Below the pieces are notes generated by a model, which was given only the letters and a program-made list of their open reading frames with translations, had not been told where the DNA came from and made no database searches. Positions 1-9,581 of a stretch of DNA of 64,000 nucleotides are shown here, one piece after another. Origin of the DNA: Brevibacillus sp. JNUCC-41. GTDB taxonomy: Bacteria > Bacillota > Bacilli > Bacillales > DSM-1321. A program made the translations under genes and the position numbers. Positions within the stretch are counted from its first letter, which is position 1. Each line of letters opens with the position of its first letter. The stretch spans positions 5,117,501 through 5,181,500 of the forward strand of contig NZ_CP062163.1 in assembly GCF_014844095.1 (NCBI RefSeq). Reading direction: 5' to 3'.

Positions 1-1
1 T

Positions 2-661
2 CAAACGATCGGATTGAATTATACAACTCCTGCGAAGACAGGCTTTATAACAGGTTTAAGTGTCGTCATGGTACCTGTGTTTTCCCTGCTGCTTTTAAAA
101 CATAGGCTTCCCCGCAATACAATAATTGGTGTCGCAGCCGCAACCATCGGGCTTTATTTAATGACTTTCGCTGACCGCTCCAATTTGAATATCGGTGATT
201 TACTGGTATTTTTATGCGCAATCAGTTTTGCCATGCAGATCATTACAACGGCTAAATATGCCAAGACCTTACCCGCTTTACCATTGACGCTGATTCAGGT
301 TTCCACAGTATCTTTATTATCATTTGTTTCAGCCTTCATTTTTAAAGAGAATCATTCCGTCATCTTCAGCTCAGAGGTCATGTTAAAGAAGGATGTATGG
401 ACTGCTTTATTGGTTACGGCAGCCCTTGCCACTGCGTTCGCCTTTTTTGCACAAACCTTCTTCCAAGCCTATACGACACCTACAAGAGTGGCGCTGATTT
501 TTTCAATGGAACCGGTTTTTGCCGCGTTATCCTCATACATATTAATAGGGGAAAAACTGACTACCGCCTCCATCATCGGCTGCGCATTCATATTCTTGGG
601 GATGATTTTCGCTGAACTGCCTGTTAAGAAAAAGAAACCCGTGACACAGGAGTTTACTTGA
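2..661 (+). CDS. EamA/DMT-family transporter, C-terminal part (cut by window edge)
   Basis: The reading frame is open to the left edge: codons before the first in-frame TTG read Q-T-I-G, the usual EamA context before L-N-Y-T-T-P-A-K-T-G-F, so the TTG is an internal Leu and the gene starts outside the window. What remains is about 220 residues with six or more hydrophobic helices, a G-x-x-T-G-L-x-V motif near the start and a final helix followed by a KKKK-rich tail, typical of the second half of 10-TM drug/metabolite transporters (about 300 residues). The substrate cannot be told. It converges on the next gene and shares a bidirectional terminator with it. Confidence 0.85.
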   Translation, partial: QTIGLNYTTPAKTGFITGLSVVMVPVFSLLLLKHRLPRNTIIGVAAATIGLYLMTFADRSNLNIGDLLVFLCAISFAMQIITTAKYAKTLPALPLTLIQVSTVSLLSFVSAFIFKENHSVIFSSEVMLKKDVWTALLVTAALATAFAFFAQTFFQAYTTPTRVALIFSMEPVFAALSSYILIGEKLTTASIIGCAFIFLGMIFAELPVKKKKPVTQEFT

Positions 662-672
662 AAAGGCCAATA

Positions 673-711
673 AAATAAATCGGACTTCCAGTTACGAAGT
701 CCGATTTATTT
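673..711. terminator. Bidirectional Rho-independent terminator
   Basis: A 16-bp perfect stem (673-688 with 696-711) and a 7-nt loop, flanked by A/T-rich tails on both sides. It sits between the convergent EamA gene and the small gene on the minus strand, whose stop codon lies inside the right arm. Confidence 0.9.
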
Positions 712-999
712 AAGCAGCCCCTGTTCTTTTGCAAAAGATACCGCTGCACTACGCGTTTCAATGCCGTTTTGTTTTAAGTTTTCCAAAAAGGAGATATAAA
801 AGCTGCCATCAAAGTTCTTTTGTACCTTCAATGTCAATTCTATTGCTGCATTGACTAAAATATCACTCGCATCCGTGTACCGCTTACCAAAATAAATAAA
901 ACCAATAGCGTCATTACCAAAAGTGAATCCTTTACCCTCTAAAAAACTAACATACTCTTCAGTTGATTTCGCCACTTCTGCATCCACTCCATACTTCAT
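706..999 (-). CDS. Small conserved Bacillaceae protein (possibly DUF6123 family)
   Basis: 97 codons. The protein is soluble, with no signal peptide or membrane segment; it has a conserved-looking core G-F-x-F-G-x-D-A-I-G-F-I-Y-F-G-K and a helical C-terminus. It resembles the short DUF6123-type proteins found next to ypcP in bacilli, but that assignment is from memory. The true start is uncertain: the first ATG has a weak ribosome site, and a GTG at 975 preceded by GGAG would give an 89-aa form. No function is known. Confidence 0.6.
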   Translation of the reverse strand: MKYGVDAEVAKSTEEYVSFLEGKGFTFGNDAIGFIYFGKRYTDASDILVNAAIELTLKVQKNFDGSFYISFLENLKQNGIETRSAAVSFAKEQGLLK

Positions 1000-1069
1000 G
1001 CCTTATTTTCATCTTACCGTATATCAAAGATTTTGACTATCCATTTTTCGACAAAAAAATCACCGTACA

Positions 1070-1096
1070 AAATAAAAGAGCTCCCATTGGAAGCTC
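1070..1096 (-). terminator. Rho-independent terminator after ypcP
   Basis: On the minus strand the stem GAGCTTCC-AAT-GGGAGCTC is followed by TTTTATTTT, 11 bases past the ypcP stop. Confidence 0.75.
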
Positions 1097-1107
1097 CGCT
1101 TATTGTA

Positions 1108-1989
1108 TTAAATCATTCGCAGTAAAGCCCTGAATTCATGATCCCTAGCCAGATCTTTGACCTTCTCGCGATCATACTGATAGACCGCATCGTCCAAAGA
1201 ACATGAAATTGGTACATCACATTTTATTTCTGCTAGCTTTCTGGATAAATGAAGCATATCGACGGCGGATTCAATTTTAGCTCGTTGCCCGTTCGTCAAT
1301 GAAGCAACATTTTCAAGAATCCCTTCGATACTTTGATACTGGATCAATAATTTCAACGCTGTCTTCTCACCTATTCCTTTAACTCCGGGATAGTTATCAG
1401 CTGTATCACCCATTAAAGCTTTTAAATCGATCATTTGTCTTGGTGTGATCCCTTTCCATTCAAAAAAGCTATCGGGATTATGAACTTCATAATTACCATA
1501 TCCTTTTTTTAACAATAGCACGGAAATGTTTTCTTCTATTAACTGAAGCATATCTTGATCACCAGTCAATATACCCACCCGGCTATGTTGGGCAGATGCC
1601 TTGGCAATTGTCCCGATACAGTCATCCGCCTCATATCCAGAGAGCCCTATGTTAGGGATATCAAATGCTTCAACCGCTTTTTTCGCTAGGTCGAATTGAG
1701 GGATCATTTCGACTGGAGCTTCTGATCGATTAGCCTTGTATCCATCAAATAATTCATTTCTGAAAGTCTTGCTGCCCATATCCCAACACACTGCGACATG
1801 ACTAGGTGAAAAGTGATCCACCGCCGTCAGCATATGCTTCAAAAAACCTTGAACGGCATTAGTCGGGATGCCTTTTGAGTTAATCATGAATTGACCAGTA
1901 ACTGCCGTTGCATAAAAAGCTCTAAATAAAAGCGCCATCCCATCGACAAGCATAAAGGAAGGATGCTGCTCGTTTTCTTTCATTAACAC
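1108..1989 (-). CDS. ypcP: 5'-3' exonuclease YpcP (PolA-N-type FEN)
   Basis: Stand-alone 5' nuclease of the DNA polymerase I N-domain family, expected to remove RNA primers and flaps. Visible features: L-V-D-G-M-A-L-L-F-R-A-F at the N-terminus, the acidic motif G-Y-E-A-D-D-C-I-G-T, T-G-D-Q-D-M-L, and the helix-hairpin-helix stretch G-V-K-G-I-G-E-K-T-A-L-K-L. Length of about 293 aa matches B. subtilis YpcP. Start: on the minus strand AGAGGTGAT lies 7 bases before a GTG at 1989, so the longer frame to 2019 is rejected. It is the last gene of the leftward dynA-nucleotidyltransferase-rhodanese-ypcP group and is followed by a terminator. Confidence 0.93.
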   Translation of the reverse strand: MLMKENEQHPSFMLVDGMALLFRAFYATAVTGQFMINSKGIPTNAVQGFLKHMLTAVDHFSPSHVAVCWDMGSKTFRNELFDGYKANRSEAPVEMIPQFDLAKKAVEAFDIPNIGLSGYEADDCIGTIAKASAQHSRVGILTGDQDMLQLIEENISVLLLKKGYGNYEVHNPDSFFEWKGITPRQMIDLKALMGDTADNYPGVKGIGEKTALKLLIQYQSIEGILENVASLTNGQRAKIESAVDMLHLSRKLAEIKCDVPISCSLDDAVYQYDREKVKDLARDHEFRALLRMI

Positions 1990-2068
1990 ATTATCACCTC
2001 TATCATGATGTACTTCCATTTTAACATAACTGTCCCCTTTTTTAAGGATCGTTTAATTGGAAAAAATA

Positions 2069-2896
2069 TTATTCAATTGGATTATCATCATACGAGATCC
2101 AGTCACTGTAACTGCCAATATATATCTTCACATCTTTAAAGCCCGCTTCTTTCAGGGCGATATAATTGGGTGATGCCGTTACACCTGAACCGCAGTACAC
2201 AATGATTTCCTTATCTTTACCGATGCCTGAAAAATTCGACTGAAGATCTTCCTTCTTTTTAAAATAGCCATTTTCCAGAACGTTCGTCCACACCTTATTT
2301 ACTGCTCCTGGTATATGTCCGGCTTTTTTATCAATCGGCTCTTCGATTCCCTCGTAGCGCTTAGATTCCCTTGAATCCATTAATACGATATCGTCAGGCC
2401 TATTCATAGTGTAATCCTTCACTGTTTGAAAAGATGCAAAAACGGAATCATTTAAATCGATATGATATTCTGATGGCATATATTTCGTTTGATTCGAGTC
2501 AATTGGATAACCCTCATCCCTCCAGGCGCGAAAGCCCCCGTTAAGAACATATACTTTCCGATGCCCAAGGTAGCTGAGCAGCCAGGCAAACCTGGAAGCA
2601 AAAGAACCTTCCCCGCCATCATAAGCAATAAGTACCGTATCATTGGTGATTCCGTTTGATTCCAGTTTATTTTTAAAGGTTTCCAGATCAGGCAGAGGAT
2701 GTCTTCCGCCATGTTCTTGAACCTGCCCCGATAAGTCCTTTTCAAGGTCGAAATAAACCGCGCCGGAAATATGGTCTTGTTTGTATTCATTATACCCTGC
2801 ATCAGGAGAGCCTAGCTGAAAGCGGCAGTCACAAATTCTGATCTCTTGAGAATTCAACTTCGGCAACAGCTCTTCTTTTTCAATTATTAAACTCAT
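2069..2896 (-). CDS. Two-domain rhodanese-type sulfurtransferase
   Basis: 275 aa with two rhodanese domains (about 1-135 and 145-275), the layout of thiosulfate/3-mercaptopyruvate sulfurtransferases. The C-terminal active-site loop reads C235-G-S-G-V-T-A, keeping the sulfur-accepting Cys. The N-terminal domain has Y-D-G-G-E-G-S (around D93) where a Cys would be, so it is inactive, as usual for the family. D-S-R-E-x-x-R-Y-x-G and G-H-I-P-G-A are also present. The CGSGVTA loop is more like mercaptopyruvate than thiosulfate enzymes, but the donor is not certain. It lies 12 bp after the upstream nucleotidyltransferase gene. Confidence 0.9.
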   Translation of the reverse strand: MSLIIEKEELLPKLNSQEIRICDCRFQLGSPDAGYNEYKQDHISGAVYFDLEKDLSGQVQEHGGRHPLPDLETFKNKLESNGITNDTVLIAYDGGEGSFASRFAWLLSYLGHRKVYVLNGGFRAWRDEGYPIDSNQTKYMPSEYHIDLNDSVFASFQTVKDYTMNRPDDIVLMDSRESKRYEGIEEPIDKKAGHIPGAVNKVWTNVLENGYFKKKEDLQSNFSGIGKDKEIIVYCGSGVTASPNYIALKEAGFKDVKIYIGSYSDWISYDDNPIE

Positions 2897-2908
2897 CTAA
2901 AAAACCCC

Positions 2909-3670
2909 CTATTCCAAAATGGTCCAAATTAATTCATTAAGCTCCGTTTCCATCTTCTTTCCTTGATGTAGCCTAGTTATCTCTTTCTTTAAGGAAAGTG
3001 ATTTCCCTTCTATTATCGAAAGATTCTTTTCACTTTCATTGTTGCTTATATATTCCTCCATTTGTTTTGCTTTAAATATCCGGGTAATCCCGGTTTTCAA
3101 TTCTTGATCAATTGAAAGCAAATCAAGTAATTCCCATACTGATAAAGGTGGCAGCGAACCCAGGTGAATTATATATTCAAGGATTAAATACGAACGGTAT
3201 ACTTGTACCCATGTTTTTAGTTCTTTTCTTTCGGATCCCCTTGTTTTTGTCAATAGTTGAAGATTTTCGTTCATCATCCGATAGTAATGGTGGCTCAGTG
3301 CCTTTTTGGAATAGCAATCAGCAATCAAACCCTTCATCTTCCTATAATAATCCGGATGCGTAATCAACTTGATTGGCGACTGAAATAATTCAAATAGAGC
3401 AGGATTACTCTTTAAGGTAAGACGTGAAGATTTAAATAAATCCCAGCCTTCCATGTCAAATAGGTCTTCTTTCATTTGAATGACTTCAACTGGCTGACTC
3501 AAGCTAAGGTATGAACGCTTATCATTATGAACATATATAAATCGAACATCGTAATCTGATTGGCCTGATGATAAACCAAAAGAATGGCTGCCAGTAACAG
3601 CAGCCATTAAAATGGTCATATCTTCTTTCTTTTCCAGGTATCTCAATCGTGAAATAAGGTTTTCTTTCAT
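2909..3670 (-). CDS. Predicted nucleotidyltransferase (YcgL-like)
   Basis: 253 aa. Residues about 22-45 carry the Pol-beta/minimal nucleotidyltransferase signature G-S-H-S-F-G-L-S-S-G-Q-S-D-Y-D-V-R-F (G-S...D-x-D). The remainder is helical, like the YcgL/DUF4269-type predicted nucleotidyltransferases. The substrate is unknown; it may act on RNA or protein. It is 16 bp downstream of dynA and 12 bp upstream of the rhodanese gene, so it is probably co-transcribed with both. Confidence 0.75.
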   Translation of the reverse strand: MKENLISRLRYLEKKEDMTILMAAVTGSHSFGLSSGQSDYDVRFIYVHNDKRSYLSLSQPVEVIQMKEDLFDMEGWDLFKSSRLTLKSNPALFELFQSPIKLITHPDYYRKMKGLIADCYSKKALSHHYYRMMNENLQLLTKTRGSERKELKTWVQVYRSYLILEYIIHLGSLPPLSVWELLDLLSIDQELKTGITRIFKAKQMEEYISNNESEKNLSIIEGKSLSLKKEITRLHQGKKMETELNELIWTILE

Positions 3671-3686
3671 GAACGAGACCTCGTTT

Positions 3687-6600
3687 CTATTTCGAATGCA
3701 TTTTAGCCAATTCCGCTACGGCATTTTCATAATACGGTAAATCGACCGTTTCCTCCAATGCTGCCCGTAAACCTGCAAAGATATCCGATATTTCCGTCTT
3801 AAACTCTTTTTGAATCGCAAGTAACTCTTGATTGAGGACTTCATTATACATTTCGAAAATCCGTTCGCCCTGCTCTTTTACATATACAAGGGCAGGATCA
3901 TCCAAACGCTTCTGAAGCCCTTCGCTCATTTTCGCTTTTTCATTTTTTTCAAAGAAAGATTTTGGATTTTTAAATAATGCCAATTCCTTTTTGAATTCCC
4001 CCGTATCTAATTGCGCAAAAGCTCCTGTAAATTCAAGGGACTCCCTCTCATTAGGTTCATATGGCTGCAACGAAAGGTTTCTTCTTATTTTTTGCATTTG
4101 CAAAAGCAAACTGCTTTGTTTCTCATTCAGTAATTTATTTACGAACATTTCCGTCCTTAAAGCCGTTGCCCGCATTTCCTGGGCAAGGTCAAAGCCTAAA
4201 GCATCCAATAAGTTCTTCATAGATTGCTTGAGGACAATTTTCAGATCGCCTCCATCATCTTTTAAAACAGCCGGATTGAAAGATTCTTTGAAGAAATCAT
4301 TAAACCGGAAGAAGACCCGTTGTTTACTATAAAAAGTCAATTCGTCTATCTCTTTTTTCAAACGTTGCTTTTCGGCATCCCCTTTAATGACTGAGAGGAG
4401 TTCCGAAATGGACTGTGCCTCATGAGAAAGTGTTTCCAGGGCATTTCGTTTCGCTTTCTCATCCTGCCTGGAAGCTGTAATTACATCTCGTAGCAGCTCT
4501 TCCGTTCTTTTTACAGCCGCTTGAGCCGATTCAATTGCAAGTCCCGTTAAATCGTTTTCTATGAAAGAATCGAATTGACCTTGGAATTCCGAGATTCCGC
4601 TATTTGGAAGGAACGAATGCTTAAACGAACCAGGCGTTTGTTTTTCCATCAACGCTCCCTTACTCGTAAGCGGGAACAGTTTTGGAAAACGGATTCCGAA
4701 TCCATTCAATTGATCTGTGACATAATCCATCACTTCGTCCAATTCGTCAGTGGTTTGTGCCAGATCGACGGCATTGACGATGAAAAACATCTTATCCATA
4801 GCGAAAGAATCTTTCACACGGCCAAGTTGTATCAGGAACTCCCTGTCTACCCGTGAAAATGGGTGATTATAATAGGTCACAAATAGAATGGCATCCGAAT
4901 TCTTAATATATTCGAAAGCTGCGCCTGTATGTCGTGCATTTATTGAATCAGCCCCAGGTGTGTCAACAAGGACCATCCCCTGCTTTGTCATTTCACAGTC
5001 ATAACGCAGTTCAATCAGATCAACAAGACATGACTTGGACTCTTCTGCAGCAAAACGTTTAAATCCTTCAAGGTCTACCGTAACCACATTACCCAATTCA
5101 TTTTGGTACTCGGGCAGCCCTTGATGAAAAGCCCTTAGAAAGGATAAATGAGTTTTCCCCTTATCAACTTCCCCCGCCTTCGCAATGATTTGTCCTGCCA
5201 GTTGAAGTGCTTCATCTAGCGTTTTTGCCGATTTATCAAAAGCTGCCAGGGCCAGGCTTACATCTTCCAACAGCATCGCTTGTGTCTTTAGCTTGACGGT
5301 TGCCGTTCCATGTGGATGCTCAGTGTCTGAAGACATGATTTTGTTGATTGCGGCAGTTGTTGGATTTGGTGAAACAGGAAGGACGCTCTCCCCCATCAAC
5401 GCATTGGCAAAGGAAGATTTGCCCGCACTGAATGCACCGAAAAGCGCAACAGTGAACGTCTGCTGTTCCAAGCGATTTGCCTTCTCTTTCAATTCTTTAT
5501 AAAGAGATTGAAATCCTCTCAAAGGTTGAATTAGCTTGGCTGCCTGTTGTAAACTCGTTGCAGTCTCCATCAGCTTTTCTTTTCCGCGTAAATCAGTAGC
5601 ATCAGATGAAGAAACAGTCACGGAATGTTCAACTTCCTTGTTTTCTTTATCATGATCCGTTTCAATTTGTTCGTTGACGGGCCTTGAATTACTTTCTTTA
5701 GCGGTTTTCATGATTTTGACTGTAATATTTTTTTCCTCTTCATTCCATTGGGTTAAAAGCATATCGATATCACGCTCATCGACTAATGATTCAGTTTGAT
5801 TAGCAATGGCCACTAATCGTTCCGTTTGGTACTCGATCTCCGCATTCATCGCAGCCGTAACTTTAAGGGCTTCCGCAAATTCGGAAAAACCTTCAAGTTC
5901 CTTATCAATGGATATGGACTGCTGTTCCACTATCGCTTCCATAACGGTAACAATATTATTCAAAAATCCTTCTGATACATCACGTGCTTTCTTTTTGATG
6001 GCTGATGCCAAATCATTCGTATAGTTTAAAACGTATTCACCCGTAATATCCACTTGAGACTTCAAAGAGTTTTTTATGTAAGATTCCGATACCTCGATTT
6101 GAAGTGCCTGTGCCTTACTTTCAAGTGTTGAATCATGGATTTCCGCTTGATTAAGCGTTTTAACGGCTAGTTCTTTAAGATGCCATTCAAGCTGGGTCTT
6201 CACCTTTTCTTGTAAATCGGTCAAGAAAGCATGGATACGTGCCTCACGTTCGGCATCCGTTTTTTTCTTGGCAAATAATAGACCCACTTTAAAGTCAGGT
6301 TGAGCCGATTCCAAGAAAGATTTACCTAGGTCCCGTGTTGCAGCGGGCATGATGTATGCACCTTTCAAAATGGTTTCTAATGCATCAGCATATTGGATCT
6401 TGATTTCATCTATACGTCCAGTTAATGATTTTTTTTCTTTCAATAGGCTGTCCACCTGATTCGTCAGGTGTATTCGCTCTTCATATGGAAGTTCTGATAA
6501 TACTTCAAAATCATCGGCATGTTCCTCTTCATACTGCTCTTTCAGCCAATTAAGATGCCTTTCGACCAGGGCATTAGCTGATTGCATGATGGCATCTTTC

Positions 6601-7400
6601 CCATCATTTAGACCTTTGCCCGCAATGTCGGATATGAATTGCTTGACCACTTCTATTTCATTTTCGGTATTGTTCAAGTCTCTTACGGATGTATAAAAAA
6701 TACCATCAGGGTATACATTCCAGTTCGCAAATGCATCAGAAACGGAAAGCTTGAAGTCTTGAAAGCTAAGCTCGTTCTCATCATGCTTATCGATCATATT
6801 GATAATTAAGTATGTCGGTTTTTCAGCCTCTAACAATTCTTTCGTGAATAGGAAGTTCACTTCTGATTGGACGTGATTGTAGTCCATGACATAGAAGACT
6901 ACATCAGCTAGATGCAAGGCAGATTCCGTAGAAACTCTATGTGCATCGTCTGTCGAATCAATTCCTGGCGTATCCATGATCGCGCATGAATCCGGCAGTG
7001 AAAAATCATTGGAACTTATCGTTATTGCCGATACTGAATCTCCATCCTTGGCAAATTTCTTGACCTCTTTAAAATCATATGGTGCAGGAAATAGGACTGG
7101 TGGCTGATGATGGTAAAAGACTTTGGCATAATCTTCACCTTTTTGGACTTTTACCGTATTTGCACTTGTTGGAATAGGGCTTGAAGGCAATACTTGATCA
7201 CCGAGGAAAAAGTTGATCATACTAGATTTCCCCGCTGAAAAATGCCCGCAAAAAGCAATGATGAACTCTTCGTTATTCACTTTCATGATTAACTGTTTTA
7301 GTTTATCGGCATTTCCTGTATCACCTGCCGATTGAAATTTCTCATACATGGCAGTCAAAATCCCCAATTTGGACTGTTGCTTTAATGTTTCTTGAATCAT
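3687..7400 (-). CDS. dynA: Bacterial dynamin-like GTPase DynA (two fused dynamin modules)
   Basis: 1237 aa, close to B. subtilis DynA (about 1190). Two complete dynamin units lie in one chain. Module 1 has a P-loop at residues 52-60 (G-H-F-S-A-G-K-S-S), switch D-T-P-G-I-D at 143-148 and N-M-I-D. Module 2 has a P-loop near 655-663 (G-A-F-S-A-G-K-S-S), D-T-P-G-A-D and N-A-V-D. Both are followed by long coiled-coil stalks. A polar Glu/Asp/Ser-rich linker precedes module 2. In B. subtilis DynA fuses membranes and protects against phage and membrane damage. It heads a leftward operon with the next three genes. Confidence 0.95.
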   Translation of the reverse strand: MIQETLKQQSKLGILTAMYEKFQSAGDTGNADKLKQLIMKVNNEEFIIAFCGHFSAGKSSMINFFLGDQVLPSSPIPTSANTVKVQKGEDYAKVFYHHQPPVLFPAPYDFKEVKKFAKDGDSVSAITISSNDFSLPDSCAIMDTPGIDSTDDAHRVSTESALHLADVVFYVMDYNHVQSEVNFLFTKELLEAEKPTYLIINMIDKHDENELSFQDFKLSVSDAFANWNVYPDGIFYTSVRDLNNTENEIEVVKQFISDIAGKGLNDGKDAIMQSANALVERHLNWLKEQYEEEHADDFEVLSELPYEERIHLTNQVDSLLKEKKSLTGRIDEIKIQYADALETILKGAYIMPAATRDLGKSFLESAQPDFKVGLLFAKKKTDAEREARIHAFLTDLQEKVKTQLEWHLKELAVKTLNQAEIHDSTLESKAQALQIEVSESYIKNSLKSQVDITGEYVLNYTNDLASAIKKKARDVSEGFLNNIVTVMEAIVEQQSISIDKELEGFSEFAEALKVTAAMNAEIEYQTERLVAIANQTESLVDERDIDMLLTQWNEEEKNITVKIMKTAKESNSRPVNEQIETDHDKENKEVEHSVTVSSSDATDLRGKEKLMETATSLQQAAKLIQPLRGFQSLYKELKEKANRLEQQTFTVALFGAFSAGKSSFANALMGESVLPVSPNPTTAAINKIMSSDTEHPHGTATVKLKTQAMLLEDVSLALAAFDKSAKTLDEALQLAGQIIAKAGEVDKGKTHLSFLRAFHQGLPEYQNELGNVVTVDLEGFKRFAAEESKSCLVDLIELRYDCEMTKQGMVLVDTPGADSINARHTGAAFEYIKNSDAILFVTYYNHPFSRVDREFLIQLGRVKDSFAMDKMFFIVNAVDLAQTTDELDEVMDYVTDQLNGFGIRFPKLFPLTSKGALMEKQTPGSFKHSFLPNSGISEFQGQFDSFIENDLTGLAIESAQAAVKRTEELLRDVITASRQDEKAKRNALETLSHEAQSISELLSVIKGDAEKQRLKKEIDELTFYSKQRVFFRFNDFFKESFNPAVLKDDGGDLKIVLKQSMKNLLDALGFDLAQEMRATALRTEMFVNKLLNEKQSSLLLQMQKIRRNLSLQPYEPNERESLEFTGAFAQLDTGEFKKELALFKNPKSFFEKNEKAKMSEGLQKRLDDPALVYVKEQGERIFEMYNEVLNQELLAIQKEFKTEISDIFAGLRAALEETVDLPYYENAVAELAKMHSK

Positions 7401-7513
7401 GAATCCATACCCCTTAATCTATCGTCATTTTGATATTCTTATTGTAAACGATTTCGTTTATTATTCATACCATCAGCTTTCTTTTTACTATATGATTCAT
7501 TACTGGCCATGTT

Positions 7514-7599
7514 CAAAAAAAAACCACCGATTGGTGGATTCATGCAGTTTGATTCATATTGACTTTGAATGCAAAAAAAAACCAGGATGTTTACCTGGT
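7514..7599 (-). terminator. Two tandem weak Rho-independent terminators
   Basis: Minus strand: a stem CCACC/GGTGG followed by nine T (7514-7537), and upstream of it a stem ACCAGG/CCTGGT followed by eight T (7573-7599). Both act in the leftward direction and end the small membrane-protein ORF that stops at 7591. They separate the bpsA-bpsB side from dynA. Confidence 0.65.
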
Positions 7600-7755
7600 C
7601 GTAGGGGCGGGGTTAAAAGCAGTTCGGTTTCCCATTGGTGACTCGGTATAAGGCTTTACTGCCTTTGCCGGTTTTTGAATATTATTCAATACATGTTTCA
7701 TCACAAAACCATATGTAGCGATTGTCAATAAAATGAATACCCAAACCATTACCAA
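7591..7755 (-). CDS. Small single-pass membrane protein (about 54 aa), unrecognised
   Basis: A short open frame fills the gap between dynA and bpsB. It has an N-terminal hydrophobic segment (V-W-V-F-I-L-L-T-I-A-T-Y-G-F-V), then a positively charged tail rich in Lys, Pro and Asn, ending P-M-G-N-R-T-A-F-N-P-A-P. AAGAGG on the minus strand is 6 bases before a TTG (7755); an ATG at 7749 would give 52 aa. A terminator follows the stop directly. Those three signs (RBS, TM segment, terminator) support a real gene; function is unknown. Confidence 0.55.
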   Translation of the reverse strand: MVMVWVFILLTIATYGFVMKHVLNNIQKPAKAVKPYTESPMGNRTAFNPAPTTR

Positions 7756-7899
7756 CACCATCCTCTTATATATTGATTAGCTTTTAGTTGTTAGTTATTA
7801 AAATAAATTCATCGAAATCCGAATGAGAATAATTTTCATCTTCATTTAGAATCTTATCACGAACGATAATCGTTTTCAATAAGAAATTAAAATTTTTTA

Positions 7900-8439
7900 T
7901 TATTTTCCCTTAAAAACCGTAGAATATTCCGTATGTGCCTTTAATGCTTTCTCTTCCAATGGGATTCTTACCATCATCATCCAAACATTCAATAAACTAA
8001 AGATGATAGCGGTATAATATGCATTGAATAATAAAGAAATAACCATTATCTCAGTTGCCACTATGATATAGTTCGGATGTTTGAAATATTTATAAGGGCC
8101 ATTAATGACTACCTCGGCATCAGGAACCACTATGATTTTTGTATTCCAATGTTTTCCCAAAGAACGGATTACCCAAATCCTGCCTGACTGTGCAATTAGA
8201 AAAAGGGTCAGCCAAATTGGCCATAGTCCAGCCACACCCCTATCAAGCACGGTCACTTCAAAAATGAGAAAAATAAAAAAACCAAGGTGCATTAGAACCA
8301 TCCAACTGTAATGGGACTCACCATATTCCACTGCTCCGGCAGCCTTTAACTGTTTTTCATTTTGTTTGGCGATATATAATTCAAACATGCGCTGTATAGC
8401 GATCAAGATAATGAAAATGGCAAAAATCATCACTTCCAC
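7900..8439 (-). CDS. bpsB: Isoprenylcysteine carboxyl-methyltransferase-family enzyme BpsB (YpbQ)
   Basis: 179 aa, four to five membrane helices, and the ICMT-family C-terminal motif G-P-Y-K-Y-F-K-H-P-N-Y followed by a late R-I-P-L-E-E-K-A-L. In B. subtilis this protein methylates the alkylpyrones made by BpsA. Here its start overlaps the bpsA stop by 10 bp, so the two are translationally coupled and very likely act in one short pathway of membrane-associated polyketides. Confidence 0.92.
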   Translation of the reverse strand: MEVMIFAIFIILIAIQRMFELYIAKQNEKQLKAAGAVEYGESHYSWMVLMHLGFFIFLIFEVTVLDRGVAGLWPIWLTLFLIAQSGRIWVIRSLGKHWNTKIIVVPDAEVVINGPYKYFKHPNYIIVATEIMVISLLFNAYYTAIIFSLLNVWMMMVRIPLEEKALKAHTEYSTVFKGK

Positions 8440-9518
8440 CTCATTAACACAAGTTCAGACGAAAACCCAGGCCCCAATGCAGCAGCCAAGCCCACCTCAT
8501 TTTTATTCCCGCCGCGCTGCATGAACCTCTCCAGGACGTACAAAATAGTTGCTGAGGACATATTGCCAAATTCCCTCAATACGCTCATTGACTCAGCCGT
8601 CATGCTTTCATCGAACCCGAGGGCTTCGTGATAAGCATCAATTACTTTTTTGCCTCCGGGATGAGCAATGAAATCTTTTATATCCCTGAGATCCAATCCA
8701 TTCTCCATTAGGAACTCTTGAACATTAGGTTTAAGCCAATCTTTGATGATTGTAGGGATATCTTTTGAAAAAATCACATATAACCCTTGATCTTTCACAT
8801 CCCAACCCATTACATCCAATGAATTCGGCATTAGCGTGGATTGCGAATTCAAAAATTGCAGATGTCTTGCTTTTTTGGAAAAGTGTACATCAGGCACCTT
8901 ATCACCGCAAACTAAAACACAGCTTACTCCATCAGAAAATAAAGAAGTTCCAATTAAATTGCTTTTGGAGATATCATTCCTTTGAAATGTCAGACTGCAT
9001 AACTCCACACATAAAACAATGACCTTCGCCGTCGGGTATGCTTGGCAATATTCAAATGCACGCGATAGGCCACTTGCTCCCCCTGCACAGCCAAGTCCCC
9101 AAATCGGAATCCTTTTAGCATGCGGGCTAAATGGAAGTTCATTCATTATCCTGGCATCAATGGTCGGGGTAGCAATACCCGTGCTTGAGATATAGAAGAA
9201 AGCATCTAGCTCGTTTGCCTGCAGTTCTTCTTTTAAAAATTCTGTGTTGCTTAAGCATTTTTCTATAGCTTCTTTCCCAAACTTGACTGCCTGTTGAATA
9301 TATAGATCATTCCGATCGGCAAAAGAATGATCCTCTTTAAACCAATCAAGATCATTAGAAAAATATCGATTTTCCACTTGTCCATTCTTAAAGGCTTTAA
9401 GTAACCGTTCTATATTCTTAAATGAGGCTCCAAATATTTCTCTCGAAAATTCCATGATTTTTTCCTGAGAAAGTAAATGTGGCAGCTTTATATGTGATGC
9501 GGATAATAAATACGGCAT
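8430..9518 (-). CDS. bpsA: Type III polyketide synthase BpsA
   Basis: 362 aa, the usual length for bacterial chalcone-synthase-like type III PKS. The catalytic triad is visible: Cys144 in G-L-G-C-A-G-G, His286 in A-H-P-G-G-K-K and Asn319 in F-G-N-M-S-S-A. B. subtilis BpsA condenses long-chain acyl-CoA with malonyl-CoA to give alkylpyrones. The first ATG (9518) follows a GGGGTG site. A perfect 8-bp inverted repeat upstream (9582-9605) may be an operator. Confidence 0.95.
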   Translation of the reverse strand: MPYLLSASHIKLPHLLSQEKIMEFSREIFGASFKNIERLLKAFKNGQVENRYFSNDLDWFKEDHSFADRNDLYIQQAVKFGKEAIEKCLSNTEFLKEELQANELDAFFYISSTGIATPTIDARIMNELPFSPHAKRIPIWGLGCAGGASGLSRAFEYCQAYPTAKVIVLCVELCSLTFQRNDISKSNLIGTSLFSDGVSCVLVCGDKVPDVHFSKKARHLQFLNSQSTLMPNSLDVMGWDVKDQGLYVIFSKDIPTIIKDWLKPNVQEFLMENGLDLRDIKDFIAHPGGKKVIDAYHEALGFDESMTAESMSVLREFGNMSSATILYVLERFMQRGGNKNEVGLAAALGPGFSSELVLMRWK

Positions 9519-9581
9519 GATTGCACCCCTTATTATTCATGATATGGTTAATATACCCACCATGATTTCAATTATGCCTTA

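Noticed and set aside
7442-7456. TTGTAAACGATTTCG, a cre-like sequence upstream of dynA
   Set aside because: One mismatch at the last base and no metabolic reason for CcpA control of dynA; could be chance.
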